Shown here piece after piece: positions 52,091-60,916 of a stretch of DNA of 64,000 bases; position 1 is the first letter of the stretch; each line of letters opens with the position of its first letter. Source of the DNA: an uncultured Lachnospiraceae bacterium (lineage in GTDB: Bacteria; Bacillota; Clostridia; Lachnospirales; Lachnospiraceae); contig URMK01000018.1 of the NCBI GenBank assembly GCA_900548905.1, positions 38,750 through 102,749 of the forward strand. The letters are read 5' to 3'. The notes under the pieces are model-generated. The model saw only the letters and a program-made list of their open reading frames with translations, was not told the origin of the DNA and did no database searches. Made by a program: the position numbers and the translations under genes.

Positions 52091-53518
52091 ATGAACAGAT
52101 GGAAAAAGTTTGTAGCAATCTTACTTACAGTGGCAGTAACAACAGGTATGACAATCGCCTGTGGAAACAGCAGTGAGACAGCATCAACAGCAGAAAGCTC
52201 CCCGCAGGCCGCGGCGGCAGATGGAGGACAGGAAAATAAAGGGACGGGAGATGTGTATGAACTTGATTTTTATGCATGGTCTAACCCGGAAAACCTTACC
52301 CCGTTGCTTGAAAGTTTTAATACCGATTATGCAGGAAAATATAATTTGGTTTATCAAAAACTTGCGGATGCCGCGACATTGACAATAAATACAGCGTTAG
52401 CTTCAGGAGAGAAAATCGACGTAATGACGCAGGCAAGTCATACCGATTTAAGGCAGAGAGCCGATGATGGCGTATATCTTGGATTAAAACAGTTTTTTGA
52501 TAAAGAAGGATGGGAATACGGAGAAAAGCTGGGAACGGCGATTGAGGAAACGCAGAATATCGACGGCGATTATTATTCGGTTCCGTATTGCAATAATATT
52601 AATATGGTATTCTTTAATAAAAAAATGTTTGATGAAGCGGGCCTTGAATATCCTCAGTCTGGATGGACATGGGAAGAATTCCGTGAAACCGCAATTAAGT
52701 TAACCAGCGGTAGCGGTGCAGATAAGGTATATGGTGCAATGCTTGATACCGCAGGGAACAATGGGGATAATTACTGGGATTTGATAGCAAGACAGAAATT
52801 AGGTAACAATGCATATTATAATGATGATCTGACAGCATCAACCTTTGGTAGTGATGAGATGCGCGAAAGCCTTCAGTTTTTTGTAGATATGACTTTTAAG
52901 GATCAGTGTATTGTCCCGGTTGATGAGATTACTGCATTGCAGTATTATAGTGATCCGGTTGGTATGGCCGGCCTTTATAATGGAAAGTATGCAATGTGGG
53001 TTGCACCGGTTTACGGATGCCTTTATTTGAAATCTAGTTATGGCGAAATACCGGAGGGAACAGATATTGGTATGGTGGATATGCCTACGCCTGACGGAGG
53101 GCAGACAATTACTACCTGCTATTCATCAACAGCAAGTATACCGGCTAATGTGGAAAATCCGGAAGCAGCATGGGAACTTTTAAAATATATCTGTATAGAC
53201 AGAGCAGATTTATTTGCAGGACCCAAAGCAATGCATCCCGCTGTTGAGTTTGACAACGAAGAAGATAAACGTGCATTTAACGAAATTATTTTCAGTGAGA
53301 AACCAGGGCTTGATTATGATATGGCGATGGATACAATGATGAAGGATCGGGTACTTGTAAGCAAAGACTGTACGATCAAGCAGGGATATGTAGCGATTCA
53401 GGAAGGTTTGGAAAACATAATGACCCTTGTATTCAGTGGTGAGATGGGTGTTGAAGAGGCATTAAGCAAGCTGCAGCAGAGTGTAGATGAGGCAATTACG
53501 GCAGATTTGGCAAAATAA
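52091..53518 (+). CDS. lipoprotein sugar-binding protein (CUT1 type)
   Basis: This 475-residue extracellular binding protein has a lipoprotein signal peptide ending TIAC (Cys24), then a Ser/Ala/Glu-rich linker. The mature part is family-1 solute-binding, with ELDFYAWSNPENLTPLLESF, YYSVPYCNNINMVFFNKKMF and SGWTWEEFRETAIKL. It captures an unknown sugar or sugar acid outside the cell for the two permeases downstream. TGGGAGGATTTTATA leads the ATG. A 150-bp structured spacer follows. It is smaller and of a different class from the binding protein at 4101. Confidence 0.92.
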   Translation: MNRWKKFVAILLTVAVTTGMTIACGNSSETASTAESSPQAAAADGGQENKGTGDVYELDFYAWSNPENLTPLLESFNTDYAGKYNLVYQKLADAATLTINTALASGEKIDVMTQASHTDLRQRADDGVYLGLKQFFDKEGWEYGEKLGTAIEETQNIDGDYYSVPYCNNINMVFFNKKMFDEAGLEYPQSGWTWEEFRETAIKLTSGSGADKVYGAMLDTAGNNGDNYWDLIARQKLGNNAYYNDDLTASTFGSDEMRESLQFFVDMTFKDQCIVPVDEITALQYYSDPVGMAGLYNGKYAMWVAPVYGCLYLKSSYGEIPEGTDIGMVDMPTPDGGQTITTCYSSTASIPANVENPEAAWELLKYICIDRADLFAGPKAMHPAVEFDNEEDKRAFNEIIFSEKPGLDYDMAMDTMMKDRVLVSKDCTIKQGYVAIQEGLENIMTLVFSGEMGVEEALSKLQQSVDEAITADLAK

Positions 53519-53545
53519 AAACTGGTTAATTCATAAAAGTATGAC

Positions 53546-53648
53546 GATGGCGGGGATTCCCGCAGGCTGATGTGCTCCTCATATGATAAGCATTATAATT
53601 GATAAAATGTTTTGCTTATTGAGGAGCACGCTGCTCTAAAGAGCCATC
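53546..53648 (+). other. large stem-loop between binding protein and permease genes
   Basis: GTGCTCCTCA with TGAGGAGCAC (53572-53629), extended by ATAAGC/GCTTAT, lies inside an outer GATGGC/GCCATC pair (53546-53551, 53643-53648). No T tract follows. It is probably an mRNA stability or partial-termination structure favouring binding-protein expression. Confidence 0.65.
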
Positions 53649-53667
53649 GGTCTGATAGGAAGTGATT

Positions 53668-54594
53668 ATGATTTCTGGATCAAAATGGAAAGGAAAAACA
53701 AAACTAGGAACAATGAAGCTCCAGACAAAAGAGAATCTTGCGGGCTATTCGTTTCTGGCATTAAACTTCATAGGATATGTTGCATTCAAATTAATACCGT
53801 TGATATTAGCGCTTGGTTTAAGTGTGGTTAAGTGGAATTTTGCGTCAGGCTTTAAAAATATGGAATTTGTCGGACTTGATAATTATGCAAGATTATTACA
53901 TGATGAAGTATTTATCCGTTCACTTATCAATACATTAATATATGGTATCGTACTTGTGCCTGTTGCTATTTTTTTGGCATTGATATTTGCGGTAATTTTG
54001 AATGAATATGTGTTTGGAAAAGGAATTCTGAGGCTGGCATTTTATTTGCCCAACGTATCTTCAATGGTAGCAGTATCTGTGGTCTGGATGATTTTATTTC
54101 TTCCGGCATATGGTCCGATTAATCAGGTATTGATGACGCTGGGAATTGAAAATCCGCCTCGTTGGTTAAATGCTACGGGTACATCTTTACTTTCAATTAT
54201 TATTGTAGGTATTTGGCAGCGTATAGGTTACAATATTATTGTGGTACTTGCAGGTTTGCAGGGGATATCCAAATCTTTGTATGAATCTGCAGAAATTGAC
54301 GGAGCCAATGGTATTCAGAAATTTTTCTATATTACCATTCCTTCCCTGAGCAATACGATGTTCTTTTTGACGATGATATCCTTCATAAGTTCATTTCAAG
54401 TATTTACTCCGGTACAGGTTATGACAAAGGGAGGACCGGGAAATTCATCTTCAGTACTGGTATATTATATTTATAAAAATGCATTCCAATATAATGAAAT
54501 AGGATATGCAACAGCGATGGCTTGGATATTGTTCTTCCTGGTGTTTATATTTACAATAGGCAGGATGATATTCACAAGAAAAAATGAAGGATGA
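53668..54594 (+). CDS. ABC sugar permease (MalF/UgpA type)
   Basis: This 308-residue permease has six hydrophobic helices. The first is at about residues 27-50 (GYSFLALNFIGYVAFKLIPL), and the EAA loop ESAEIDGANGIQKFFYITIP is near 210. The ATG at 53668 follows AGGAAG; a GTG two codons earlier is possible. It forms the channel with the next permease. As in the first locus, no ATPase gene is present, so a shared MsmX-type ATPase encoded elsewhere must power it. Confidence 0.92.
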   Translation: MISGSKWKGKTKLGTMKLQTKENLAGYSFLALNFIGYVAFKLIPLILALGLSVVKWNFASGFKNMEFVGLDNYARLLHDEVFIRSLINTLIYGIVLVPVAIFLALIFAVILNEYVFGKGILRLAFYLPNVSSMVAVSVVWMILFLPAYGPINQVLMTLGIENPPRWLNATGTSLLSIIIVGIWQRIGYNIIVVLAGLQGISKSLYESAEIDGANGIQKFFYITIPSLSNTMFFLTMISFISSFQVFTPVQVMTKGGPGNSSSVLVYYIYKNAFQYNEIGYATAMAWILFFLVFIFTIGRMIFTRKNEG

Positions 54595-54608
54595 TAGGGG
54601 GGATTGGA

Positions 54609-55445
54609 TTGAGTTACAGTAAAAAAAGACTGATAGTCAAAATTATATTTACCATAGTGATGGGAGTTATTTCAGTTGCGATGCTGCTACCGTTTGCTTG
54701 GATGCTTTCAGCTTCTTTTAAACCTGATAATACTATATTTGCATTTCCGATCGACTGGATTCCGGATAATTTTACCTTGAATAATTATAACAGAGTATGG
54801 AATTCCGACGTTCCTTTTTCTACTTTTTTTGGTAATTCCCTAAAGGTGACTATATTATCGGTTGCAGGTGAAGTATTTACAAGTTCCCTGGCAGCATATG
54901 CGTTTGCCAAGATTAAATTTAAAGGGAGAGACGTAATATTTCTGATTTATCTGTCGACACTTGCGTTTCCTGCGCAAATGATGTTAATACCAAGATTTAC
55001 TATGTTCAGGACTATTGGACTTTATAATACACATTGGGCACTGATACTTCCTGGTATGTTTACTGCATTCGGAACGTTTATGCTCAGACAGTTTTTTATG
55101 TCAATACCGGAAGAACTGAGCGAATCTGCAAAAATTGACGGGGCTAATCATTTTACAATATTTTCAAAGATTATATTACCGCTTGCCGTACCTGCATTCA
55201 GTGCCCTGATTATTTTTCAGTTTGTATCTTCGTGGAATGAATATGAATCAGCATTAGTATATATCAGAAGTAAAGAACTGGCTACCATTCCTTTGGGATT
55301 GAATTTTTTTAAAGATGAAAATGCATCCAGTTATGGGGCAATCATGGCAGCGTCTGTTTGTTCATTGATTCCTATATTTACAGTATTTCTCATATTCCAG
55401 AAACAGTTTGTGGCTGGAATTGCGACTTCAGGGATGAAAGAATAG
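54609..55445 (+). CDS. ABC sugar permease (MalG/UgpE type)
   Basis: This 278-residue second permease subunit has six helices and the EAA loop ESAKIDGANHFTIFSKIILP near residue 180. I favour the TTG start at 54609 because AGGGGGG lies 7 nt upstream. An ATG at 54591 overlaps the previous stop by 4 bp and would also give coupled translation. The C-terminal FQKQFVAGIATSGMKE is standard for this subunit type. Confidence 0.92.
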   Translation: MSYSKKRLIVKIIFTIVMGVISVAMLLPFAWMLSASFKPDNTIFAFPIDWIPDNFTLNNYNRVWNSDVPFSTFFGNSLKVTILSVAGEVFTSSLAAYAFAKIKFKGRDVIFLIYLSTLAFPAQMMLIPRFTMFRTIGLYNTHWALILPGMFTAFGTFMLRQFFMSIPEELSESAKIDGANHFTIFSKIILPLAVPAFSALIIFQFVSSWNEYESALVYIRSKELATIPLGLNFFKDENASSYGAIMAASVCSLIPIFTVFLIFQKQFVAGIATSGMKE

Positions 55446-55461
55446 TGGAGGAAAAAGAATT

Positions 55462-58026
55462 ATGGGAGAAAACAGAAAACTAAGTATCTGTTATCTTGAT
55501 GTTGAGGGCTGTGCAGTTTACGGTAAAAATAGAATGGAAACAGCCATCAAGGAAGCGGGATATCAGATTGAAGTCTTAAATCATTTTACAGAGAAAAAAG
55601 ATACGGATGGTTTTGTTCTTGTTGTGGGAAGTATAGAGGATCAACGGATAGAAGTTCTTCTGAAAAGCGCCGGAGCAAAATTGGTAAGGGAGCCTCAAAG
55701 TACGATTCAAAAATGGTGCGGGACTGTGGCTGGGAACATACTTCTTCTTTCTGGTTCGGATCAGACAGGACTTATGTACACGCTTTTAGAAATGGCTGAG
55801 CAGATACGGGCAGAGGGAATCGATGCACTTGTTAACGCAGAGGACAGAACAGAGATTCCTGAGAATGAAGTAAGGTGTATGGATCGGTATCTTTTGGGGC
55901 ATCTGGATAATGAGTGGTTTCTGGCGGAAGAATTTTGGCATTATTATCTTGAAAGACTGGCGCAGGCAAGATTTAACCGTTTCTGTTTGATTTTGGGGTT
56001 TGACACGGCTTATATGTCTCCTCCTTATCCTTTTTTTACAGAAGTAAAAGAATATCCTCAAATCAGGATGAAGGTATTCAGTTCTGAACAAAGAGAACAG
56101 AATTTGAATATGCTTCGCAAAATTGTTTCACTGTGTCATGAGTATGGAATTCAGTTTGTTCTGGCAACCTGGCAGCAAAGACCATGGACGACAGAACAGG
56201 ATGAGCTTGTATCCGGCCTGCCGGAAGATGAAAATGTACTCAGTGAATATTGCTATTGCGGGATGAAGGCCCTGCTAAAGGCGGTTCCGGACATTGACAT
56301 TGTACAGTTCAGGGTGAATCATGAGTCGGGAGTGGGAACGCAGGTGTCTGCAGAAGCCTTCTGGAATCATTGCGCAGATGCAGTAGCAGATGCAGGAAAT
56401 GAACTGGGAAAAATTTTTACGCTTGATTTACGGGCAAAAGGTCTGACAGAAGCAATGGTCAGACATGCGTTCGGAAGAGGTCTGAAGGTAGAAGTACCTA
56501 CAAAATATTGGTGTGAACATGCAGCTTTGCCATATCATCTTTCCACAATGAGAAGCGAAGAGTTGGCGCAGCTTGACAACTTCAATCATTCACGGAGATA
56601 TTCCTATGCTGATATGTTAAAAAAGCCCCGGTATTATAATGTGATTTTCAGATTATGGAATTATGGGTCAACGAATTTATTTTTGTGGGGAGATGCAGAT
56701 TATGCAAGACGTTTTTCCAAGAGCTGCAGTTTATCCCAGGCGGCGGGGTTCCAGGTTAATGCACCTTTATCTCTGAAATATGGTCATGAGTTATCACATA
56801 AGGAAGCATGGGACACTTTTGCAGATGAGACATTGCGTTCCGGTACATGGGAAGATGAGAGATTCTGGATGTGGTATACGATGTTTGGTCGGTTGGGCTA
56901 CCGGACAGATACTCCGGAAAAGGTATGGCTAAGAGAATTTGAAGCTCATTTTGGGAAAAGAAGAGGCCGTATTCTGGAACAGGCGCTTGCAGAGGCAAGC
57001 AAGATTATTCCGATGATTACAACAGTACATATGCCTGTTCACCCATCGCTGCGTTATTGGACTGAGATGAGCACCGGTTTTGCGCTGTTTGATGAAAATA
57101 ATTTGTACACACCCCAACCGTATGATTTTCAGAAACAAATTACATACGGTTCCACAGAGCCAAGTGATCATGGTATGTTTTACGGCATAGAAGAGTATGT
57201 GAAGGATTGTGTGAATGGTACAATGGCCGGAAAATATACACCAATGCAGTATGCGGGGTGGCTTCAGACATTGGCAGGGGATGTGGAGGAGAAAATTAAA
57301 CAGGTGCAGGCCATATCGGAAAAAGAGGATAATGCGGAATACAAGGCCTTAATGGTTGATCTTCATATGCTTTGCGATATGGCCCGATACCATTCTTATA
57401 AAATAAGAGCGGCGTTGGAATTGGCCTGGTGGAAACAGAATAGAAATACGGCCCGCTTAAAAAAATGCGAGTTGTTTTTCAGGAAGGCAATAAGCTATTG
57501 GGAGCTTCTTTCGGAAAAAGGAGATAAGGCTTACTATCATGATTTGGATTTCAGTTCAGCAGGTTCCACCACAAGACGCGGTACTTGGAGAGATTTGAAA
57601 AAAGAACTTGATGCAGACCTGAGAACAATTGAAAAATTAGTAGTCTCCTCCGATGTGACGGGTATTTTGGATAATGTTGAAAAAGAGGAAAACGAGTTGT
57701 GTTTGTTTTCAGATTTTCCGTCTGAGGCAAAAGCCGGCATTGATATCAGAATTAAAGTAAGTAAAGCCGGAATTGGAAGGTGGCCGGCGGCCCCGGTAAT
57801 TCATTACAGACACGTTAATCAGACGGAAGGATTATTCCTTACATCAGTAATGGAGGAAGCAGGAGAGAATTATGAAGCGGTAATTCCGGGCGAATATGTA
57901 ACAGAAGACTGGGATTTGATGGTATATATTACTGTTCAGAAAAAGGATGGTATCTGCAGTATGTATCCAGGAATCTACAATTCGGTTTATCCTTATCCTT
58001 ATCATGTAATTACCGTTAATAAATAA
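55462..58026 (+). CDS. large glycosidase-like protein, family unassigned
   Basis: This 854-residue protein has no signal peptide and so is cytoplasmic. The first 120 or so residues (FVLVVGSIEDQRIEVLLKSA, ILLLSGSDQTGLMYTLLEMA) look like the beta-hexosaminidase/GH67-type N-terminal domain. A TIM barrel follows (FNRFCLILGFDTAYMSPPYP, LCHEYGIQFVLATWQQRPW, DIDIVQFRVNHESGVGTQ), then a long helical part and a C-terminal beta domain. It resembles alpha-glucuronidase-like proteins, but I cannot place it in a characterised family. In the operon it probably cleaves the imported oligosaccharide. The acidic residues near NHESG are candidates for catalysis. Confidence 0.6.
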   Translation: MGENRKLSICYLDVEGCAVYGKNRMETAIKEAGYQIEVLNHFTEKKDTDGFVLVVGSIEDQRIEVLLKSAGAKLVREPQSTIQKWCGTVAGNILLLSGSDQTGLMYTLLEMAEQIRAEGIDALVNAEDRTEIPENEVRCMDRYLLGHLDNEWFLAEEFWHYYLERLAQARFNRFCLILGFDTAYMSPPYPFFTEVKEYPQIRMKVFSSEQREQNLNMLRKIVSLCHEYGIQFVLATWQQRPWTTEQDELVSGLPEDENVLSEYCYCGMKALLKAVPDIDIVQFRVNHESGVGTQVSAEAFWNHCADAVADAGNELGKIFTLDLRAKGLTEAMVRHAFGRGLKVEVPTKYWCEHAALPYHLSTMRSEELAQLDNFNHSRRYSYADMLKKPRYYNVIFRLWNYGSTNLFLWGDADYARRFSKSCSLSQAAGFQVNAPLSLKYGHELSHKEAWDTFADETLRSGTWEDERFWMWYTMFGRLGYRTDTPEKVWLREFEAHFGKRRGRILEQALAEASKIIPMITTVHMPVHPSLRYWTEMSTGFALFDENNLYTPQPYDFQKQITYGSTEPSDHGMFYGIEEYVKDCVNGTMAGKYTPMQYAGWLQTLAGDVEEKIKQVQAISEKEDNAEYKALMVDLHMLCDMARYHSYKIRAALELAWWKQNRNTARLKKCELFFRKAISYWELLSEKGDKAYYHDLDFSSAGSTTRRGTWRDLKKELDADLRTIEKLVVSSDVTGILDNVEKEENELCLFSDFPSEAKAGIDIRIKVSKAGIGRWPAAPVIHYRHVNQTEGLFLTSVMEEAGENYEAVIPGEYVTEDWDLMVYITVQKKDGICSMYPGIYNSVYPYPYHVITVNK

Positions 58027-58085
58027 TACATTATGATAAAAGAGTGAAATTATAAACGTAACAGAACATAAAGGTAGGATTTGTG

Positions 58086-59459
58086 ATGGAAAAAAGATAT
58101 ATAAAGGAAGAAAAACAGACCCCTGTTAATTATTTATATGATACGATTGTAGCCGGAGGAGGAACAGCCGGGATCGTGGCAGCAATTGCTGCCGCGAGAA
58201 ATGGAGCCAAAACCATTTTAATAGACAGATATGGCTTTGTGGGAGGAACCATGATTAACGGGGCAGGCCCGCTGCATAGTTTTTTTAACCTGTATAAGGC
58301 CTTTCCAGGTGTGGAGAAAGTTCAGGTAGTCAGAGGAATTCCCGATGAAATAATAGAACGTATGAAACAGAAGGGAGGGTCACCCGGCCATCTGGAGCAG
58401 GAAAAGGGCGGCAGCTATGACTCAGTTATTACGTTGATCGATTGGGAAATATTTAAAGAAGTGGCATTCGAGATGCTGGAAGAATGTAAGGTGACAGTAC
58501 TTCTGCACACGATGGTTGCGGATGTTATTAAAGATGGAAATAGGATTACTGGTGTTATTATTGAGGGAAAATCCGGAAGAGAAGCCATATTGGCAGAAAA
58601 TGTGATTGATACTACCGGTGATGGAGATGTAGCTGCTATGGCAGGTGCTCCGTTTATCAAACGACATAATACAACTTCTGTCGGTATGCCTTTTGGAATG
58701 ATGAACGTGGATATGCCGAAACTTATGCATTTTCTGGAAGAAAATAATATGGTTAACCAACTGATCCGAGCGGATAAGGGAAGTGAAACAGATGATGTAA
58801 TACGTTTGGGGTTTGAATTGAAAAAGCTCCCTCTTTTCAAGGAATATATGGAAAAAAGCGGAATGTGGGGACCTTTGGGATTCTCGCTGTATGAGGGAAA
58901 TTATGGTTATATTAATTCTGCGAACCTGAAGTCTGTGGATGCAACTGATACAGAAGAGTTAAGTGCAGCAGAGATCAAGCTCCGCCGTCAGGTTATGACA
59001 TTGTCCAGGATGCTTCGGGAACACGTACCGGGATTTGAAAAAGCTTATGTGAGTTGGACACCTGTGGGAGTTGGCGTAAGGCTGACAAGGGTGATAGAGT
59101 GTGAGCACGATATGTCTCTTGATGAGATCGTGAATGGAACGAGATTCCCGGATGAAGTAATGCTGTATGGATTTCATGATTGTGCGCCACGTATCATGAT
59201 TAAGGATGGGAAATATTATGGACTTCCTTATCGTGCTCTTCTGCCCAAAAAAGTGGAAGGATTGCTTGTTGCCGGCCGTATGATTACCAGTGAATGGGAT
59301 GCCCATATGTCAACAAGGAATACAGTGTCCTGTATGGCCCAGGGGCAGGCGGCAGGGACTGCGGCAGCGCTTTGTGCCAAGCAGGGATGTCAGCCAAGAC
59401 AGCTTGATGTTGATAAGCTGAGAGGGGTTTTGAAGGAACAGAATGTCTTTTTAGATTAA
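58086..59459 (+). CDS. FAD-dependent oxidoreductase (first of tandem pair)
   Basis: This roughly 457-residue flavoprotein is of the FAD_oxidored type. Its FAD-binding dinucleotide motif is VAGGGTAGIVAAIAAARNGA near residue 22, with GFVGGTMINGAGPLHSFFNL just after, DTTGDGDVAAMAGAPF near 180 and the C-terminal HMSTRNTVSCMAQGQAAGTA. It is soluble. It would oxidise a hydroxyl or hydroxyacid group, but the substrate is unknown. I use the ATG at 58086 after AGGTAGG; a GTG one codon earlier is possible. A paralogue follows after 17 bp. Confidence 0.85.
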   Translation: MEKRYIKEEKQTPVNYLYDTIVAGGGTAGIVAAIAAARNGAKTILIDRYGFVGGTMINGAGPLHSFFNLYKAFPGVEKVQVVRGIPDEIIERMKQKGGSPGHLEQEKGGSYDSVITLIDWEIFKEVAFEMLEECKVTVLLHTMVADVIKDGNRITGVIIEGKSGREAILAENVIDTTGDGDVAAMAGAPFIKRHNTTSVGMPFGMMNVDMPKLMHFLEENNMVNQLIRADKGSETDDVIRLGFELKKLPLFKEYMEKSGMWGPLGFSLYEGNYGYINSANLKSVDATDTEELSAAEIKLRRQVMTLSRMLREHVPGFEKAYVSWTPVGVGVRLTRVIECEHDMSLDEIVNGTRFPDEVMLYGFHDCAPRIMIKDGKYYGLPYRALLPKKVEGLLVAGRMITSEWDAHMSTRNTVSCMAQGQAAGTAAALCAKQGCQPRQLDVDKLRGVLKEQNVFLD

Positions 59460-59476
59460 GAAAAGGGGGCATTATT

Positions 59477-60856
59477 ATGGAATATGTACTGCAATCAGAA
59501 AGAAAATTTCCTGCGAGTAAGTATGATGTTATTATCTGCGGGGGTGGAACCAGCGGTGTATTTGCGGCTATATCAGCAGCCCGCAAAGGCGTTAAAACAG
59601 CACTTATCGAAAGTAAAGGTTATGTGGGAGGAATTGCGGCAGAGGGAGGCTGCGGACTTCACAGCTTTTATAACCTATGGAAAGCGTTTCCCGGAATTGA
59701 GAAAAGAAAAGTCGTAAGGGGACTGCCTGAAGAGATGATTAACAGACTGACAGCGCTGCATGGTGCATCCGGACATAATGAGACGTTAATGAATTATGGA
59801 TATGATTCCGATACCCTTTGCGTGGATGTGGAAGTATACAAATACGTAGCAATGCAGATGCTTCGGGAAGAAGGCGTTGATATCTATGTCAATACTATGG
59901 TTGCGGAGGTATTGACGGAAGGCAGCAGAATTACCGGAGTGGTTATTGTCAATCATCAGGGCAGTCAGGTATTGCTTGCTAAAATGGTTATTGATTCCAC
60001 CGGATATGGAGATGTATGTGCCAGAGCCGGTGCCGGCTATACGGAACCCAATGATTATGCAGTTGCGAACAGCATGGGTATTGGAGGTATAGATATTGAT
60101 AAGTATTACCAGTTCCTGAAGAAGAACGATGCTTTAAAAGAATATGCGCTTGGTCCCCGAAGCGGCCGTGACGGACAGCTCATACGAGTTGACGGTAACT
60201 GGAATAAGCTTGAGCCCAGTTTTGGGAAAAGAGCGGCTGAACTTGGAATGCACACGGTGACAACCACGTTACATGATAATTATTTTATGTTTATTAAGCT
60301 GAATTACCATATGCCGGCAAGCCCGACAGATGCAAAAGAGTTATCTGCAGCCGAGTTTGAACTGCGCAGAAGGCAGTTTGAAGCATTAAAGCTTTTGAAA
60401 GAGGTTATTCCGGGAAGTGAGAATGCATTTATTGCGAGAACCAGTCCTGCCGTGACTATCAGAAGAGCAAGATGTATTACGTGCGAGTATGACATCAGCA
60501 ATGAGGAAGTAATAAATGGCGTTCATTTCAGTGATGACGTGTTTTCCTATGGTTTCCATGATGAAGCGCCCCATTTCCAGGTAAAAAATGGTGAAACCTA
60601 TGGATTCCCCTATCGGGCAATGCTGGTTAAGAACATGGAAAATCTGTTTGCCGTTGGTATGATGGTTACTTCTGATCACCATGCACATATGTCAACAAGA
60701 AATACAGTATCCTGTATGGCACAGGGACAGGCGGCAGGAACTGCTGCGGCACTGTGCGTCACACTGAAAAAGGATAACGTTAGAGATTTGCCTTATAAGG
60801 AACTTTATACAGCTCTCAAAACGGATAACGTATGGTTTGATCAGGATCGGCAATAG
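59477..60856 (+). CDS. FAD-dependent oxidoreductase (second of tandem pair)
   Basis: This 459-residue paralogue of the preceding gene has the same frame of motifs: IICGGGTSGVFAAISAARKG near residue 16, GYVGGIAAEGGCGLHSFYNL, DSTGYGDVCARAGAGY near 175 and HAHMSTRNTVSCMAQGQAAG near the end. AAAAGGGGGCATTATT leads the ATG. The two proteins differ clearly in their middle sections, so they may act on different substrates or form a heteromer. No dedicated electron carrier is encoded nearby. Confidence 0.85.
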   Translation: MEYVLQSERKFPASKYDVIICGGGTSGVFAAISAARKGVKTALIESKGYVGGIAAEGGCGLHSFYNLWKAFPGIEKRKVVRGLPEEMINRLTALHGASGHNETLMNYGYDSDTLCVDVEVYKYVAMQMLREEGVDIYVNTMVAEVLTEGSRITGVVIVNHQGSQVLLAKMVIDSTGYGDVCARAGAGYTEPNDYAVANSMGIGGIDIDKYYQFLKKNDALKEYALGPRSGRDGQLIRVDGNWNKLEPSFGKRAAELGMHTVTTTLHDNYFMFIKLNYHMPASPTDAKELSAAEFELRRRQFEALKLLKEVIPGSENAFIARTSPAVTIRRARCITCEYDISNEEVINGVHFSDDVFSYGFHDEAPHFQVKNGETYGFPYRAMLVKNMENLFAVGMMVTSDHHAHMSTRNTVSCMAQGQAAGTAAALCVTLKKDNVRDLPYKELYTALKTDNVWFDQDRQ

Positions 60857-60916
60857 GAACTTATTGTATAAAATAACAAATTCAATGTGCTCTTAAGCAT
60901 GTAGATGGGAGTAATT

